From Paenibacillus artemisiicola (lineage in GTDB: Bacteria; Bacillota; Bacilli; Paenibacillales; Paenibacillaceae): DNA of 64,000 nucleotides. Below the pieces are notes generated by a model that was not told the DNA's origin, did not search any database, and saw only the letters and a list, made by a program, of their open reading frames with translations. This document shows, piece by piece, positions 1 through 9,341 of the stretch. The position numbers were made by a program, and so were the translations under genes. The stretch lies in NCBI RefSeq assembly GCF_017652985.1, contig NZ_JAGGDJ010000017.1, forward strand, positions 45,011-109,010, given 5' to 3'. Position 1 is the first letter of the stretch. The number at the start of each line of letters is the position of its first letter.

Positions 1-1
1 G

Positions 2-3000
2 GCATTGCCGATTCGGCTGAATTACGTCTACATGGCCGAGACGACGAAAACGAAGCCGAACTATTCCGGTTCGATCTATTTCGACGATATGAAATTCATA
101 TATACCGACGAAGTTCAAGACATCAGCGGTCCCGTATTCACGAATACGCTGCCTTCGTCGGACGGCGTGTTCAGCAGCACCCTTGATTTCTCGACGACGA
201 TCAGCGATAACCTCTCTGGCGTGAAAGAGGACAGCATCATCGTCAAAGTGAACGACGCGCCTCAAGCGTATACGTACGACAAAGATTCGGGCCGTCTTGG
301 CTTCAAACTGGAAAATCTGGCTCAAGGGGATTATCGGGTATACGTGGAAGCCAAAGACGGAGCAGGCAATCCATCCGTTCCTTGGATCGATAGAACGTAT
401 CACGTGGACTTGACTCCGGACGAGGAAGCTCCGACGATGACGGACGTAACGCCGACGAAGGACGTCAACGTCAAAATTCCGATGCCAAGGGTCACGTTCA
501 AGCTAGTTGACAGCAAATCGCAAGTGGATCCGGAGAGCATCTCCGTAAGACTGAACAATATCGAATTGCCCGTTTATTACGACGCCGATTCGGGTTGGGG
601 ATATGCCGAGCCTGCCGGCAACTTGGCGAATGGCGCATATACCTTAAGAATCAACGCGCGGGATAATGCGGGGAACGCCATGACGACTTACAAGGATCAA
701 TTGACGCTCGAAGCGATTCCTCAGCCTGCGGACGGATCGAACTTCAGCATCTCGGTTATTCCGGATACGCAAGGCAACGCGTTTACCCAAAAGCTGTTTA
801 GCCGTGCGGCAGCCGACGATACTTCCTTGGTGATGCACATGGGCGACATCGTCGACGACGGCTCGCAATTGCAGTACGACCAAGCGGACGACTTCACGAA
901 GCTGTTCGGCGCCAAGCCGTTCTTCGTGCTCGCGGGCAACCACGAAGCCTTCAAGAACACGCTGGACCTCTTCTACAAGAAATTCGGCTCCCCGACGCAG
1001 CATTTCGAATACGGGGACACGGAAATCATTATGTTGAATACGGCTTATATTCAAAGCATTACCGAGTCGGATCCGACGCAGTTCCACTGGCTGGAGGACG
1101 TGCTCGCCAAGAATACGAAGAAGAACGTCCTCGTCTTCCAACATGTCATCACCAGGGACTCTTTCGGTACGGCTCACCAAATGGACCCGGAGGATGCGAA
1201 GCGATACGAATCCATTCTCGGCGAGTATAAAAAAGCGCATCCGGACACCGAGATTTACAGCTTGTTCGGACACCTTCATACGCTTCAAACTTGGGACGTA
1301 GACGGAGTAAAATACATCATTTCCGGCAATGGCGCGGATAAAACCTATGTCTCGCACGGAGACGGGGATATGCTGGGAAGCGGAAAAATCACGCTTACGG
1401 ACGGCAAGATGAAATTTACCTACGATCCGCTTCTCACGAAAACGTACATTAAGAACGAAGCCATCATCGGCAATAAGATGAATGCGGTCATCGGTTCCAC
1501 GGTCCAATTGGATATGTTCGGGGATTTCCGCGAGTATCCGGCCAATTACGTAACCCAAATCAACAATCACGAATTGGTCGGAATCAAGTGGAGCTCCAGT
1601 AATGAAGCGTTTGCTTCCGTGGACGAGAATGGCGCGGTGACATCCAAGTCAATCGGTTCTACGGTTATCACGGGAATTTCCGGAGGGAAAGCCAGCTCCG
1701 TCACGGTCGAGACGGTAAAGCCGGAGGACGTAAAACCGATGAAGCTCGAATTGTCCGTTCCTGCGGAACCTCAAGTCGGCGACACGTTCATCCCGACGAT
1801 TAAGGCGACCAACGCGTACGGCGCGGTTTACGCCCTTGACGCGAAGGACGTTGCGTTCAGCTTTAAGAACGGCAAGGCACGCCTGCAAGAGGATGGCGTA
1901 ATCGTTGCGGATGCCGAAGGCGAAGAAGAAATTACGGCGACGTTTAGCGGGCTGAAGGCGACGGCCGCCACCAAAATCACGGCCAAGCCGACGACGCCTC
2001 CGGATCCGGGTAATTCCGGCCCGATCGTGATCGCGCCTCCGACTACGCCGGACGTCGATCTCACCAAGGACAGCGTCGTGAAATCCGACGTCTTCGCGGA
2101 ACTCGCGAAGGACAAGAACGCGACGATGACGTTCGCGGGCAACGGCTACAAATGGAACGTCAATGGCTCGGACATCACGAATCTCAACGGTGACGTGGAC
2201 TTGGGCGTCAATGTCAGAAACCAAGCTCCGATAGGGAAAATATCGACCCCAGTTCAAGTCCATGCAAAGAAAATCGTGCTGGGCTTGTCTCTCAACCAAA
2301 ACGGAACCCTTCCGGGGAAAATGACGCTTGAACTCCCGACGGGCAACGAACAAGCGGGCAAAAAGCTGTTCTTCTACGCGGTAAATTCCGCCGATCAAGC
2401 GCCTGCATTCGTAGCCGAGCTGACCGCGGACGAAAACGGAACCGTCGCGATTCCGTTCACCTCCTCGACGTCGGCCGAATACCTGCTCATGACGCAAAAG
2501 ATCTTGGATTTCAAAGACGCCGATGCGCACTGGGCGAAAGCGGACATCTACTATCTGGTGGGTAAAGACATCGTCAGCGGCGTGAACGACAGCCGGTTTT
2601 TGCCGAATAACGCGATCACGCGCGGCGAATTCGTCAAGCTGATCGCCGGAGCGGCCGGAGCGGACGTGTCCGCGTTCACGAAGAGCTCGTTCGCGGACGT
2701 CAAGCCGGCAGACTGGTACTCGCCTTACGTCGAATGGGCGAAGCGGAATAACATCGTGCTCGGGGTTCAACCGGATGCGTTTGCGCCGAACGAGAAGATT
2801 ACGAGGGAACAAATGGCGGTTATCCTCGTAAGACTGTCGGACTTGCTCGGCTATACCTTGGAGGGCAACGCGCAGCCGGTTCATTTCGCGGACGAAGCCA
2901 ACATTTCCGCCTATGCGCGCGAAGCCGTGAAAAAGGCTCAGCAAGCCGGGATCATAAGCGGCATGCCTAATCATCAGTTTGCGCCGGCGAAGAGCGCAAC

Positions 3001-3055
3001 TAGAGGCGAAGCGGCCAAGATGCTGGCGACGCTGCTCAAAGCCATGGAAAAGTAA
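2..3055 (+). CDS. SLH-anchored calcineurin-like phosphoesterase (5' end missing)
   Basis: The frame is open at the left edge, so the true start lies upstream. Counting from the first codons in the window, residues about 1-35 end in an SGSIYFDDM-type carbohydrate-binding strand, and two Ig-like sandwiches follow (about 40-240). The metallophosphoesterase domain (about 245-470) has motifs PDTQ (DxQ instead of DxH), GDIVDD, GNHE, FQH and GHLH. A Big_2-like Ig domain (about 505-575), another sandwich, a Pro-rich linker, a conserved 150-residue module and three SLH repeats (about 837-1013) complete it. SLH repeats bind pyruvylated wall polymers, so the protein should sit on the cell surface. The substrate is unknown. 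The missing N-terminus could carry a further enzyme domain, such as a phosphodiester glycosidase; that is a guess. The C-terminus is nearly identical to that of the gene ending at 20254. Confidence 0.88.
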   Translation, partial: ALPIRLNYVYMAETTKTKPNYSGSIYFDDMKFIYTDEVQDISGPVFTNTLPSSDGVFSSTLDFSTTISDNLSGVKEDSIIVKVNDAPQAYTYDKDSGRLGFKLENLAQGDYRVYVEAKDGAGNPSVPWIDRTYHVDLTPDEEAPTMTDVTPTKDVNVKIPMPRVTFKLVDSKSQVDPESISVRLNNIELPVYYDADSGWGYAEPAGNLANGAYTLRINARDNAGNAMTTYKDQLTLEAIPQPADGSNFSISVIPDTQGNAFTQKLFSRAAADDTSLVMHMGDIVDDGSQLQYDQADDFTKLFGAKPFFVLAGNHEAFKNTLDLFYKKFGSPTQHFEYGDTEIIMLNTAYIQSITESDPTQFHWLEDVLAKNTKKNVLVFQHVITRDSFGTAHQMDPEDAKRYESILGEYKKAHPDTEIYSLFGHLHTLQTWDVDGVKYIISGNGADKTYVSHGDGDMLGSGKITLTDGKMKFTYDPLLTKTYIKNEAIIGNKMNAVIGSTVQLDMFGDFREYPANYVTQINNHELVGIKWSSSNEAFASVDENGAVTSKSIGSTVITGISGGKASSVTVETVKPEDVKPMKLELSVPAEPQVGDTFIPTIKATNAYGAVYALDAKDVAFSFKNGKARLQEDGVIVADAEGEEEITATFSGLKATAATKITAKPTTPPDPGNSGPIVIAPPTTPDVDLTKDSVVKSDVFAELAKDKNATMTFAGNGYKWNVNGSDITNLNGDVDLGVNVRNQAPIGKISTPVQVHAKKIVLGLSLNQNGTLPGKMTLELPTGNEQAGKKLFFYAVNSADQAPAFVAELTADENGTVAIPFTSSTSAEYLLMTQKILDFKDADAHWAKADIYYLVGKDIVSGVNDSRFLPNNAITRGEFVKLIAGAAGADVSAFTKSSFADVKPADWYSPYVEWAKRNNIVLGVQPDAFAPNEKITREQMAVILVRLSDLLGYTLEGNAQPVHFADEANISAYAREAVKKAQQAGIISGMPNHQFAPAKSATRGEAAKMLATLLKAMEK

Positions 3056-3142
3056 AATCAATATTGTCGTCGCGAGTTCATGCGATGATGAGACAAAACG
3101 ATCGCTTTCCGGCATCTTGGATGCCGGAAAGCGATCGTTTTT
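2051..3142 (+). repeat. Long direct repeat, copy A (SLH module plus terminator)
   Basis: These 1,092 bases align without any indel to 19250-20341 (constant offset 17,199). They encode 334 residues with only nine amino-acid differences, then the stop codon and the downstream hairpin terminator. Upstream of the repeat the two host genes are unrelated in sequence, so the junction is sharp, at the start of the DVDLTKDS segment. Confidence 0.95.
3095..3142 (+). terminator. Rho-independent terminator
   Basis: A 21-bp perfect stem (from AAAACGATCG to CGATCGTTTT) with a 5-base loop is followed by extra T. It lies 40 bases after the stop of the SLH phosphoesterase. The same hairpin, slightly diverged, follows the second SLH gene at 20294. 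Confidence 0.93.
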
Positions 3143-3332
3143 GGCAAAAGAAGAGAAATTCGCAAAATGGATAGTCCTGATGAGAAGCTTTCATGCGATG
3201 GACAGTGGCTGGCATAACCGGCATGAGCGATACTCCAAGAGAAGGGGGGGATGAAGAGCAGCAGGGCAGTTTGCATACCCATCGTCATGGATCAGTCAGC
3301 AGTCGAGCCAATCGAAGAGGAGCTGAAGATTG

Positions 3333-6300
3333 ATGTGGAAGGTATTGGACAGAAAGCGAGGGCGGAAGCTGGGCAGCGCGCTGCTCGCATTCGCGACGCT
3401 GCTTCCGTTTGTTCCGGCACCGGCCGCGTATGCGGCGACGTTAAATGTAACCGCTTACGGAGCGAACGGCGGCGATACGGCCGATGACCTGCAGGGCATC
3501 ACGAGCGCCATCGCGGCCGCGGCGAGCGGCGATACGGTTTATTTTCCGGCCGGCACGTATTATATCACCGGCTCAATCACGGCGAAGTCGGGCATCAAGC
3601 TAATCGGGCAAAGCAAGGACACAACGATCATCAAATACAGCGGCACGACGGACAATAACATGATTTCGCTCAGCAACACGTCGAACGTCGAAGTCGCCCA
3701 GTTGACCCTGGACGGCAACAGCAACGCGCATGTCGTCTCCGGCATTTGGGGCGAGCCTGGCAGCGGGCACAACATTCATCATAATATCATCAAGGACCTC
3801 GTTAAATCCGACGGCTTCGCGCCGTTCGGCATTCTGCTCTCGGGGACGGACAACGCGGCAATCACGGACAATACATTTACCAATATCGGCGTGAATTCCG
3901 AGTGGGGCGGCGCGATCCGTGCCGGCTGGAATTCCAACGGTACGAAGATTTTGCGCAACACGATCGCCAACACGGGACGCGGCGGCATTTTCGCCAACGA
4001 CACCTGCAACAACGTTGAAGTGAAGAACAATACGATCACCGGTTCGGGCCTGCACGAGCACGGCCTTTCGATCGAGCTGCACACCAACTGCAATTACTCG
4101 GTCATCGAGGACAACAACGTCGATCACTGGATCAGCGCCGTACGCTCCAATAATATCGCGGTTAGACGCAACACGGTCCACGCGACCGACGGCACCGTGC
4201 AGGGCATGGGGCTGGAAGTCATGGTCACGCACGGCGTCACGACCGACAATCTCGTCGACGGCGGCCAGCAGGTCGGCATGCAGCAATCGCCGGGTACCGG
4301 CTACCAATATTGGGGCTACAACACGGTGCAAAACATCGTCATGTGGGGGATGCAGCTGCAGGGCGCGGATACCGGAGAAACGGAACAATACCAATACTTC
4401 TATAAGAACACGTTCAAGAACGGTCCGATCGGCAATCCGGCAGCCGCCTATCCCGGCTACGACGGCAACGCCGTCCGGATTCACGGCAACTCGCAGAATC
4501 TGACGTTCGACAGCAACCAAATTATTAATAACGGCCGTAAGGCGATCGAAATCACGACCGCTTCCGGTACGGACCGGCTCAGCTTTATCAATAACGTCAT
4601 TACCGGCAACGGTGGCCCTTCGATCGATCAGTATCCGTCCTCGGCAGCAGACTTGGAGTGGAGCAATAACACGGTCAGCGGCAACGGCACCAACACGCAG
4701 CTGGTCAGCCGGGGCTTCGGGGATCCGAAGCCGGTGGCGAACTTTAGCGCGCCGCTCAGCGTCCAACTGGGTCAGCCGATCACGTTCGCGAACGCGTCCA
4801 CGGACAACGGCACGATCGCTGAAAACCTATGGGATCTCGGCGAAGGACCGCCGGTCAACGCAGCCAGCCCGACGTATACGTACCAGAAGGCGGGCACGTA
4901 TCGCGTGACGCTCGTCGTCTGGGATAACGGCGGCCGCGCGAGCCTCAAGGAGCAGACGGTGAACGTCTTCACCGGCCCGCCGGATACGCAGGCGCCGACG
5001 GCGCCGACGCTGACATCGCCGTCCAAATCCAACGTGACCGTCGATCTCTCGTGGTCGGGCTCGACCGATAACGTCGGCGTCGTCGGCTACGAGGTTTACA
5101 AGGGCGGCACGCTCATCGGTTCCACGACGGGCGCGTCGACCTACACCGCGACAGGCCTCACGCCAAGCACGGCCTATAGCTTCACGGTCAAAGCGAAGGA
5201 CGCGGCGGGCAATGCGTCGGCAGCCAGCAATACCGTGAATGTCACCACGGCCGCAGGCGATACGCAGGCGCCGACGGCACCGACGAACCTAACCTCGACC
5301 GGCAAGACGGACACGAGCGTCAGCTTGTCTTGGTCTGCGTCGTCCGACAACGTGGGGGTTACCGGCTATAACGTCTATAACGGCACCGCGTTGGCCGGCA
5401 CTACGACGGGGGCGGGCGGCACGACATTCACGGCTAGCGGACTTGCGCCGAACACGGCTTACACGTTCGCGGTCAAAGCGAAAGATGCATCGAATAACGT
5501 CTCTGCCGCCAGCAACAGCGTCACCGTTACGACGGATCCGCTCGCGAACTGGACGCTGTGCGCGGGCGAGAACAACACGTGCAGCTTCACCGGCACGAAG
5601 CAGGTACGCTTCGGAGCGAATGGCAGCTACTTCTACGGCACGTACACGAACTCCGTCATGTGCTCGACGAACCAGTTCGGAGATCCGGCACCGGGCTATT
5701 ATAAAACCTGCGAGGTCAACTTGGCCGGCGGCACGGGAGATACCCAAGCACCGACGGCGCCGACGAACCTGACGTCGCCGTCGAAGACGTCTACGAGCGT
5801 CAACCTGTCCTGGACGGCGTCCACCGACAATGTCGCGGTGACCGGCTATAACATTTATAACGGATCGACGCTCGCAGGATCAGCAGCGTCCGGCACGACA
5901 TTCTCCGTCACCGGCCTGACGGCGGGAACGGCATATACCTTCACGGTCAAAGCGAAGGACGCGGCCGGAAATGTCTCGTCCGCCAGCAATGCGCTGAGCG
6001 TCACGACGAGTACCGTCGGCGACACGCAGGCTCCGAGCGCTCCGAGCAGCCTGACCTCGCCGTCGAAGACGGCGACAAGCGTCAGCCTCTCGTGGACCGC
6101 GTCCACCGATAACGTCGGGGTCGCCGGTTACGACGTGTACAGCGGCAGCACGCTTGCCGGCACGACCTCTGGCACGACATTCACGGTCAGCGGATTAACC
6201 GCGAACACGGCGTATACCTTCACGGTCAAAGCGAAGGACGCGGCCGGAAATGTCTCGTCCGCCAGCAATGCGCTGAACGTCACGACCAGCGCGTCTTCGG

Positions 6301-6776
6301 GCGGAAGCGGATACGTCGCGCGGGAGTATTGGACGGGAATCTCGGGTTCGTCGGTAACGGCGATTCCAACCGGAACGACGCCAAGCGGAACGGAAACGCT
6401 GACCAGCCTTGAGGGCCCAACGAATTGGGCGGACAATTACGGCGACCGCATCCGCGGTTACATTACGCCGCCGACGACCGGCACGTATACGTTCTATATC
6501 GCCGGCGACGACGAAAGCCAGTTTTACCTCAGCACGAACAATAGCCCATCGAATAAAGCCTTGATTGCGTACGAATATGAATATGCGGGCGTCCGCGAGT
6601 GGAACAAACATACGACGCAGCAGTCCGCGGCGATCACCTTGACGGCCGGACAGCCGTATTATTTTGAAATTCTCCACAAAGAAGGCGGAAGCGGCGATAA
6701 CCTTGCGGTCGGCTGGACCGGACCGGGCATTTCGTCGATCACGGTCATCGGCGGGTCGTACTTGTCCGCTTACTGA
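3333..6776 (+). CDS. Secreted beta-helix protein with PKD, FN3 and PA14 domains
   Basis: The protein has 1147 residues. ATG 3333 follows AGAGGAG at 3315-3321; a TTG directly before it is an alternative start. A signal peptide ends near AAYAA. Residues about 36-460 form a right-handed parallel beta-helix of the pectate-lyase superfamily, with many N-rich rungs such as NNTITG. A PKD domain (about 466-545), FN3 domains (about 550, 643, 804 and 897 onward), a four-Cys module (about 739-795) and a C-terminal PA14 domain (about 990-1147) follow. Beta-helix proteins of this kind cleave or bind polysaccharides, and PA14 often binds glycans; the exact substrate cannot be read here. It has its own terminator and lies between two SLH phosphoesterases and a carbohydrate importer, which supports a role in polymer breakdown outside the cell. 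Confidence 0.88.
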   Translation: MWKVLDRKRGRKLGSALLAFATLLPFVPAPAAYAATLNVTAYGANGGDTADDLQGITSAIAAAASGDTVYFPAGTYYITGSITAKSGIKLIGQSKDTTIIKYSGTTDNNMISLSNTSNVEVAQLTLDGNSNAHVVSGIWGEPGSGHNIHHNIIKDLVKSDGFAPFGILLSGTDNAAITDNTFTNIGVNSEWGGAIRAGWNSNGTKILRNTIANTGRGGIFANDTCNNVEVKNNTITGSGLHEHGLSIELHTNCNYSVIEDNNVDHWISAVRSNNIAVRRNTVHATDGTVQGMGLEVMVTHGVTTDNLVDGGQQVGMQQSPGTGYQYWGYNTVQNIVMWGMQLQGADTGETEQYQYFYKNTFKNGPIGNPAAAYPGYDGNAVRIHGNSQNLTFDSNQIINNGRKAIEITTASGTDRLSFINNVITGNGGPSIDQYPSSAADLEWSNNTVSGNGTNTQLVSRGFGDPKPVANFSAPLSVQLGQPITFANASTDNGTIAENLWDLGEGPPVNAASPTYTYQKAGTYRVTLVVWDNGGRASLKEQTVNVFTGPPDTQAPTAPTLTSPSKSNVTVDLSWSGSTDNVGVVGYEVYKGGTLIGSTTGASTYTATGLTPSTAYSFTVKAKDAAGNASAASNTVNVTTAAGDTQAPTAPTNLTSTGKTDTSVSLSWSASSDNVGVTGYNVYNGTALAGTTTGAGGTTFTASGLAPNTAYTFAVKAKDASNNVSAASNSVTVTTDPLANWTLCAGENNTCSFTGTKQVRFGANGSYFYGTYTNSVMCSTNQFGDPAPGYYKTCEVNLAGGTGDTQAPTAPTNLTSPSKTSTSVNLSWTASTDNVAVTGYNIYNGSTLAGSAASGTTFSVTGLTAGTAYTFTVKAKDAAGNVSSASNALSVTTSTVGDTQAPSAPSSLTSPSKTATSVSLSWTASTDNVGVAGYDVYSGSTLAGTTSGTTFTVSGLTANTAYTFTVKAKDAAGNVSSASNALNVTTSASSGGSGYVAREYWTGISGSSVTAIPTGTTPSGTETLTSLEGPTNWADNYGDRIRGYITPPTTGTYTFYIAGDDESQFYLSTNNSPSNKALIAYEYEYAGVREWNKHTTQQSAAITLTAGQPYYFEILHKEGGSGDNLAVGWTGPGISSITVIGGSYLSAY

Positions 6777-6798
6777 TTGCTTTAGCGGTCGTTGGAGA

Positions 6799-6838
6799 AC
6801 GCTTAACGCGGCATGACCGCGTTGAGCGTTTTTTTTTT
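6799..6838 (+). terminator. Rho-independent terminator
   Basis: A 14-bp stem (AACGCTTAACGCGG with its complement, one G:U pair) is followed by a run of at least eight T. It ends the beta-helix gene. Confidence 0.93.
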
Positions 6839-6984
6839 GTGAGTGCGCGCGCATTCAGGGCGTACCGGATACGATGGAATCCCGCGGCTCGCAGCGCAGC
6901 GCGTACCTCAGATAAATACCTTTCCCAATCGAGCCGTTCATATTATGATAGAGCTTCAAGATATGAAGCGAAGGCGTGACGAAT

Positions 6985-7236
6985 ATGGCTAAAGCGAAAG
7001 TACCGAAGAGACCTACCAGAGACGAATTCGTGCTGGAGGAGATAGGAAATCAGCTGGTCGAGGCCTTTCAGGAAGAATCCGTGATTCTGCTGACCGTTTG
7101 GGGAAGGGAAGAGAGCGTGCGGGGACAAATCATAGCGATGGATTCCAGGACGGGCAAGGTCCATATGCAAACGGCAGACGGATTGGACAAGGTCCCTTTC
7201 ATGGATATCATGAGCATGAATTATCCGAGGGATTGA
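6985..7236 (+). CDS. YolD-like small protein
   Basis: The protein has 83 residues. ATG 6985 has GAAGG ten bases upstream; a GTG at 6976 is in frame but too close to that site. The sequence resembles YolD-like proteins: a basic N-terminus, a helical LEEIGNQLVEAF segment and a beta-rich core with WGREESVRGQI. YolD family genes often sit with Y-family UV-repair polymerase genes, but none is nearby. It is a lone gene with its own terminator. The family call rests on pattern resemblance only. Confidence 0.65.
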   Translation: MAKAKVPKRPTRDEFVLEEIGNQLVEAFQEESVILLTVWGREESVRGQIIAMDSRTGKVHMQTADGLDKVPFMDIMSMNYPRD

Positions 7237-7308
7237 GTTGGTCTGCCTAAGTAAGCTGCGTTTGCAAGTGCGCGACAAAACATGCCGGGTGACATGACAT
7301 TACCCCGA

Positions 7309-7334
7309 AGCTGCGGAAATCGCGGCTTTTTTTT
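7309..7334 (+). terminator. Rho-independent terminator
   Basis: A short stem (AGCTGCG/CGCGGCT with one G:U pair) around a GAAAT loop, followed by eight T. It ends the YolD-like gene. Confidence 0.8.
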
Positions 7335-7409
7335 ATGACATCAAGTTGTCAAAAAAATCAAATGGCAGGAACTTGATCACACGCCGAGTTGATTGCTGGT
7401 GAAGAGGCA

Positions 7410-7438
7410 TTGACCGCCGCGTTCGCTTTACATAAGAT
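7410..7438 (+). promoter_or_regulatory. SigmaA-type promoter for the sensor kinase operon
   Basis: TTGACC at 7410-7415 and TAAGAT at 7433-7438 are separated by 17 bases. The putative start point is about 80 bases upstream of the kinase start codon. Confidence 0.6.
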
Positions 7439-7526
7439 TCACCTTCAATTAATACTCTGAACTTTCATGAGCGTTAGCATGAAGAAGGCTCTTAACAAGT
7501 GAAGTCATACGATTACCGACTGCGGA

Positions 7527-9341
7527 ATGCAGCAACCATGGTGGATGTCAATGTGGATCATGAATAAGATCGGAACAAAAAAACAGTTTGTTTTCATCTG
7601 CATATTTAGCATATTTGTCTTGATTGTCTCCTCCGCCTTCATCATTTCCGCGTATACCCGAATCATTCTCCATAATGCCATCGAACATATCGACGGGGTT
7701 GAGAAGGAATTTCAGGATGAATTTTCGAAGAATCTGGACGCCGTCGATCAATTGGTTAACGGCTTGGTTATCAATCCCACCATTAAAGATTACTTAACGG
7801 AAACATCGACCTATCAGAAGTATTTGGTCGCGTCGGAGCTCGTGGATTACTTTATCAGCTTAAGCGGCCTACAGGCGGCGATCGTGGATATTTCCGTCTT
7901 TCGACCGGATGGAGGCAAGATTAGCTACTACTCCCCCGCTAATGCCGAGCCCGATTATTTGGACGTACTACAAGACAAGCCTTATGCCTATAACATGGGC
8001 ATGATTCGATACGGCACGTCGGAAACAAAGCTGATGCTGGTGGGATCCTCCGTATTCGACCACAAGATCATCAATTCCCGGACCAACGACGATCCGCTGC
8101 TTGGCACTGTAGTAGTCGCCGTAGATCCCAGTATGCTAAGCCAACGGTTGAATAGCTTCTTAGATACGGATACGATCCGCTACATGGTTATAGACAGAGG
8201 CGGGAATGTTGTTCTCGGAAATATCGGCGATAACGATCTCAGGGATCGGCAGCTGATGGAAGCGATAGAGAAGGCGAAGAACGACAGGAAGCCATTGGAA
8301 ACGAAGCAATACCGAATCAAATCGGATGAGATCGCCATTAACGGCGGCTCCATCCTTACGATCATCGATAAGGGCGCAATGTTTCGGCCCGTGCAAAAGT
8401 CATTATTATCCAGCGGCGGTATTTTGGGCTGCGCCATCATCCTTCTTGTGGTCATGTACATCGCGGCGGCGAGATCCATTATTCGGCCCATCGATTATTT
8501 GATTCGCTTCTTGCGGGGAATGCGCCATGATGATATCGGCAATCTACAGGAACGAATACCGGCCGTAGGGAATCGCGACGCCGTTCTCCTGTATACGGCA
8601 TTCAATCATATGCTTGGCGAGATCCATGAGCTGACGCATCGGCTCATTGCAAACAATACGCTGCTTTATCAGAGCGAAATCGCGCAGAAGCAGTCGGAAA
8701 TCGCGCTGTTACGGTCACAGATCAATCCGCATTTTTTGTACAATACGCTTGAAGTGATCCGATCGATCTCCGTCATTACGAGGGTTCCCGAGATCGAACA
8801 AACGACAAAATCGCTCGCGAAAATCATGCGCTATAGCATTAAAGGCTATGATAACGTAAGTCTTGCCGAGGAAATGTCCATTGTGAAGGACTATATCAAC
8901 ATTCAGAATGCGCGGTTTAAAGACCGGTTCGTGACGGAGTTTATCGTGGACGAAGCGGCTTATGCATGCGTCATTCCTAAAATGTGTTTGCAGCCTGTAG
9001 TGGAAAATGCATTCGTCCATGGACTGGAATTGCTCCCTGGCAGCGGAAGGCTCAAAATTACGGCAGAAAAGAAAGACGACATGACATTACGGATTACCGT
9101 CGAGGACAACGGCCCCGGAATGGATGAAGATCTCTTGCGACAAATCAACGAGCAACTAAGCACAAACGCTTTTATGGCACATTCCTCCCATGTGACGGGA
9201 ATCGGTCTCGTGAATGTGAATGCCCGAATACGGATGGTACAGCCCAATGGCGATTATGGCATTCGAATCGGCAGCCGGGCGGGAGAAGGAACCAAGGTGA
9301 CGATAACCTTTTTCTTGGAGGAGCTGAAAAAAGGTGTTTAA
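7527..9341 (+). CDS. YesM-type sensor histidine kinase
   Basis: The protein has 604 residues. A transmembrane helix (about 21-44), a long extracellular sensor (about 45-294), a second helix (about 296-314), a HAMP-like segment, and a His_kinase domain with the QINPHFLYNT motif (phospho-acceptor His about 402) are visible. The ATPase domain shows ENAFVHG, DNGPGM and GIGLVNVNAR. The stop codon region overlaps the regulator start by eight bases, so the pair is translationally coupled. In Paenibacillaceae such pairs usually control an adjacent LplABC-type sugar importer, and one follows here. No strong ribosome site precedes ATG 7527; ATG 7545 or 7560 are possible starts. Confidence 0.92.
   Translation: MQQPWWMSMWIMNKIGTKKQFVFICIFSIFVLIVSSAFIISAYTRIILHNAIEHIDGVEKEFQDEFSKNLDAVDQLVNGLVINPTIKDYLTETSTYQKYLVASELVDYFISLSGLQAAIVDISVFRPDGGKISYYSPANAEPDYLDVLQDKPYAYNMGMIRYGTSETKLMLVGSSVFDHKIINSRTNDDPLLGTVVVAVDPSMLSQRLNSFLDTDTIRYMVIDRGGNVVLGNIGDNDLRDRQLMEAIEKAKNDRKPLETKQYRIKSDEIAINGGSILTIIDKGAMFRPVQKSLLSSGGILGCAIILLVVMYIAAARSIIRPIDYLIRFLRGMRHDDIGNLQERIPAVGNRDAVLLYTAFNHMLGEIHELTHRLIANNTLLYQSEIAQKQSEIALLRSQINPHFLYNTLEVIRSISVITRVPEIEQTTKSLAKIMRYSIKGYDNVSLAEEMSIVKDYINIQNARFKDRFVTEFIVDEAAYACVIPKMCLQPVVENAFVHGLELLPGSGRLKITAEKKDDMTLRITVEDNGPGMDEDLLRQINEQLSTNAFMAHSSHVTGIGLVNVNARIRMVQPNGDYGIRIGSRAGEGTKVTITFFLEELKKGV

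Noticed and set aside
3251..3487. A short plus-strand frame after a G-rich ribosome-like site before the beta-helix gene
   Set aside because: It runs into the beta-helix gene in another frame, and its second half is only a shadow. The GGGGGG touches the ATG, leaving no spacing.
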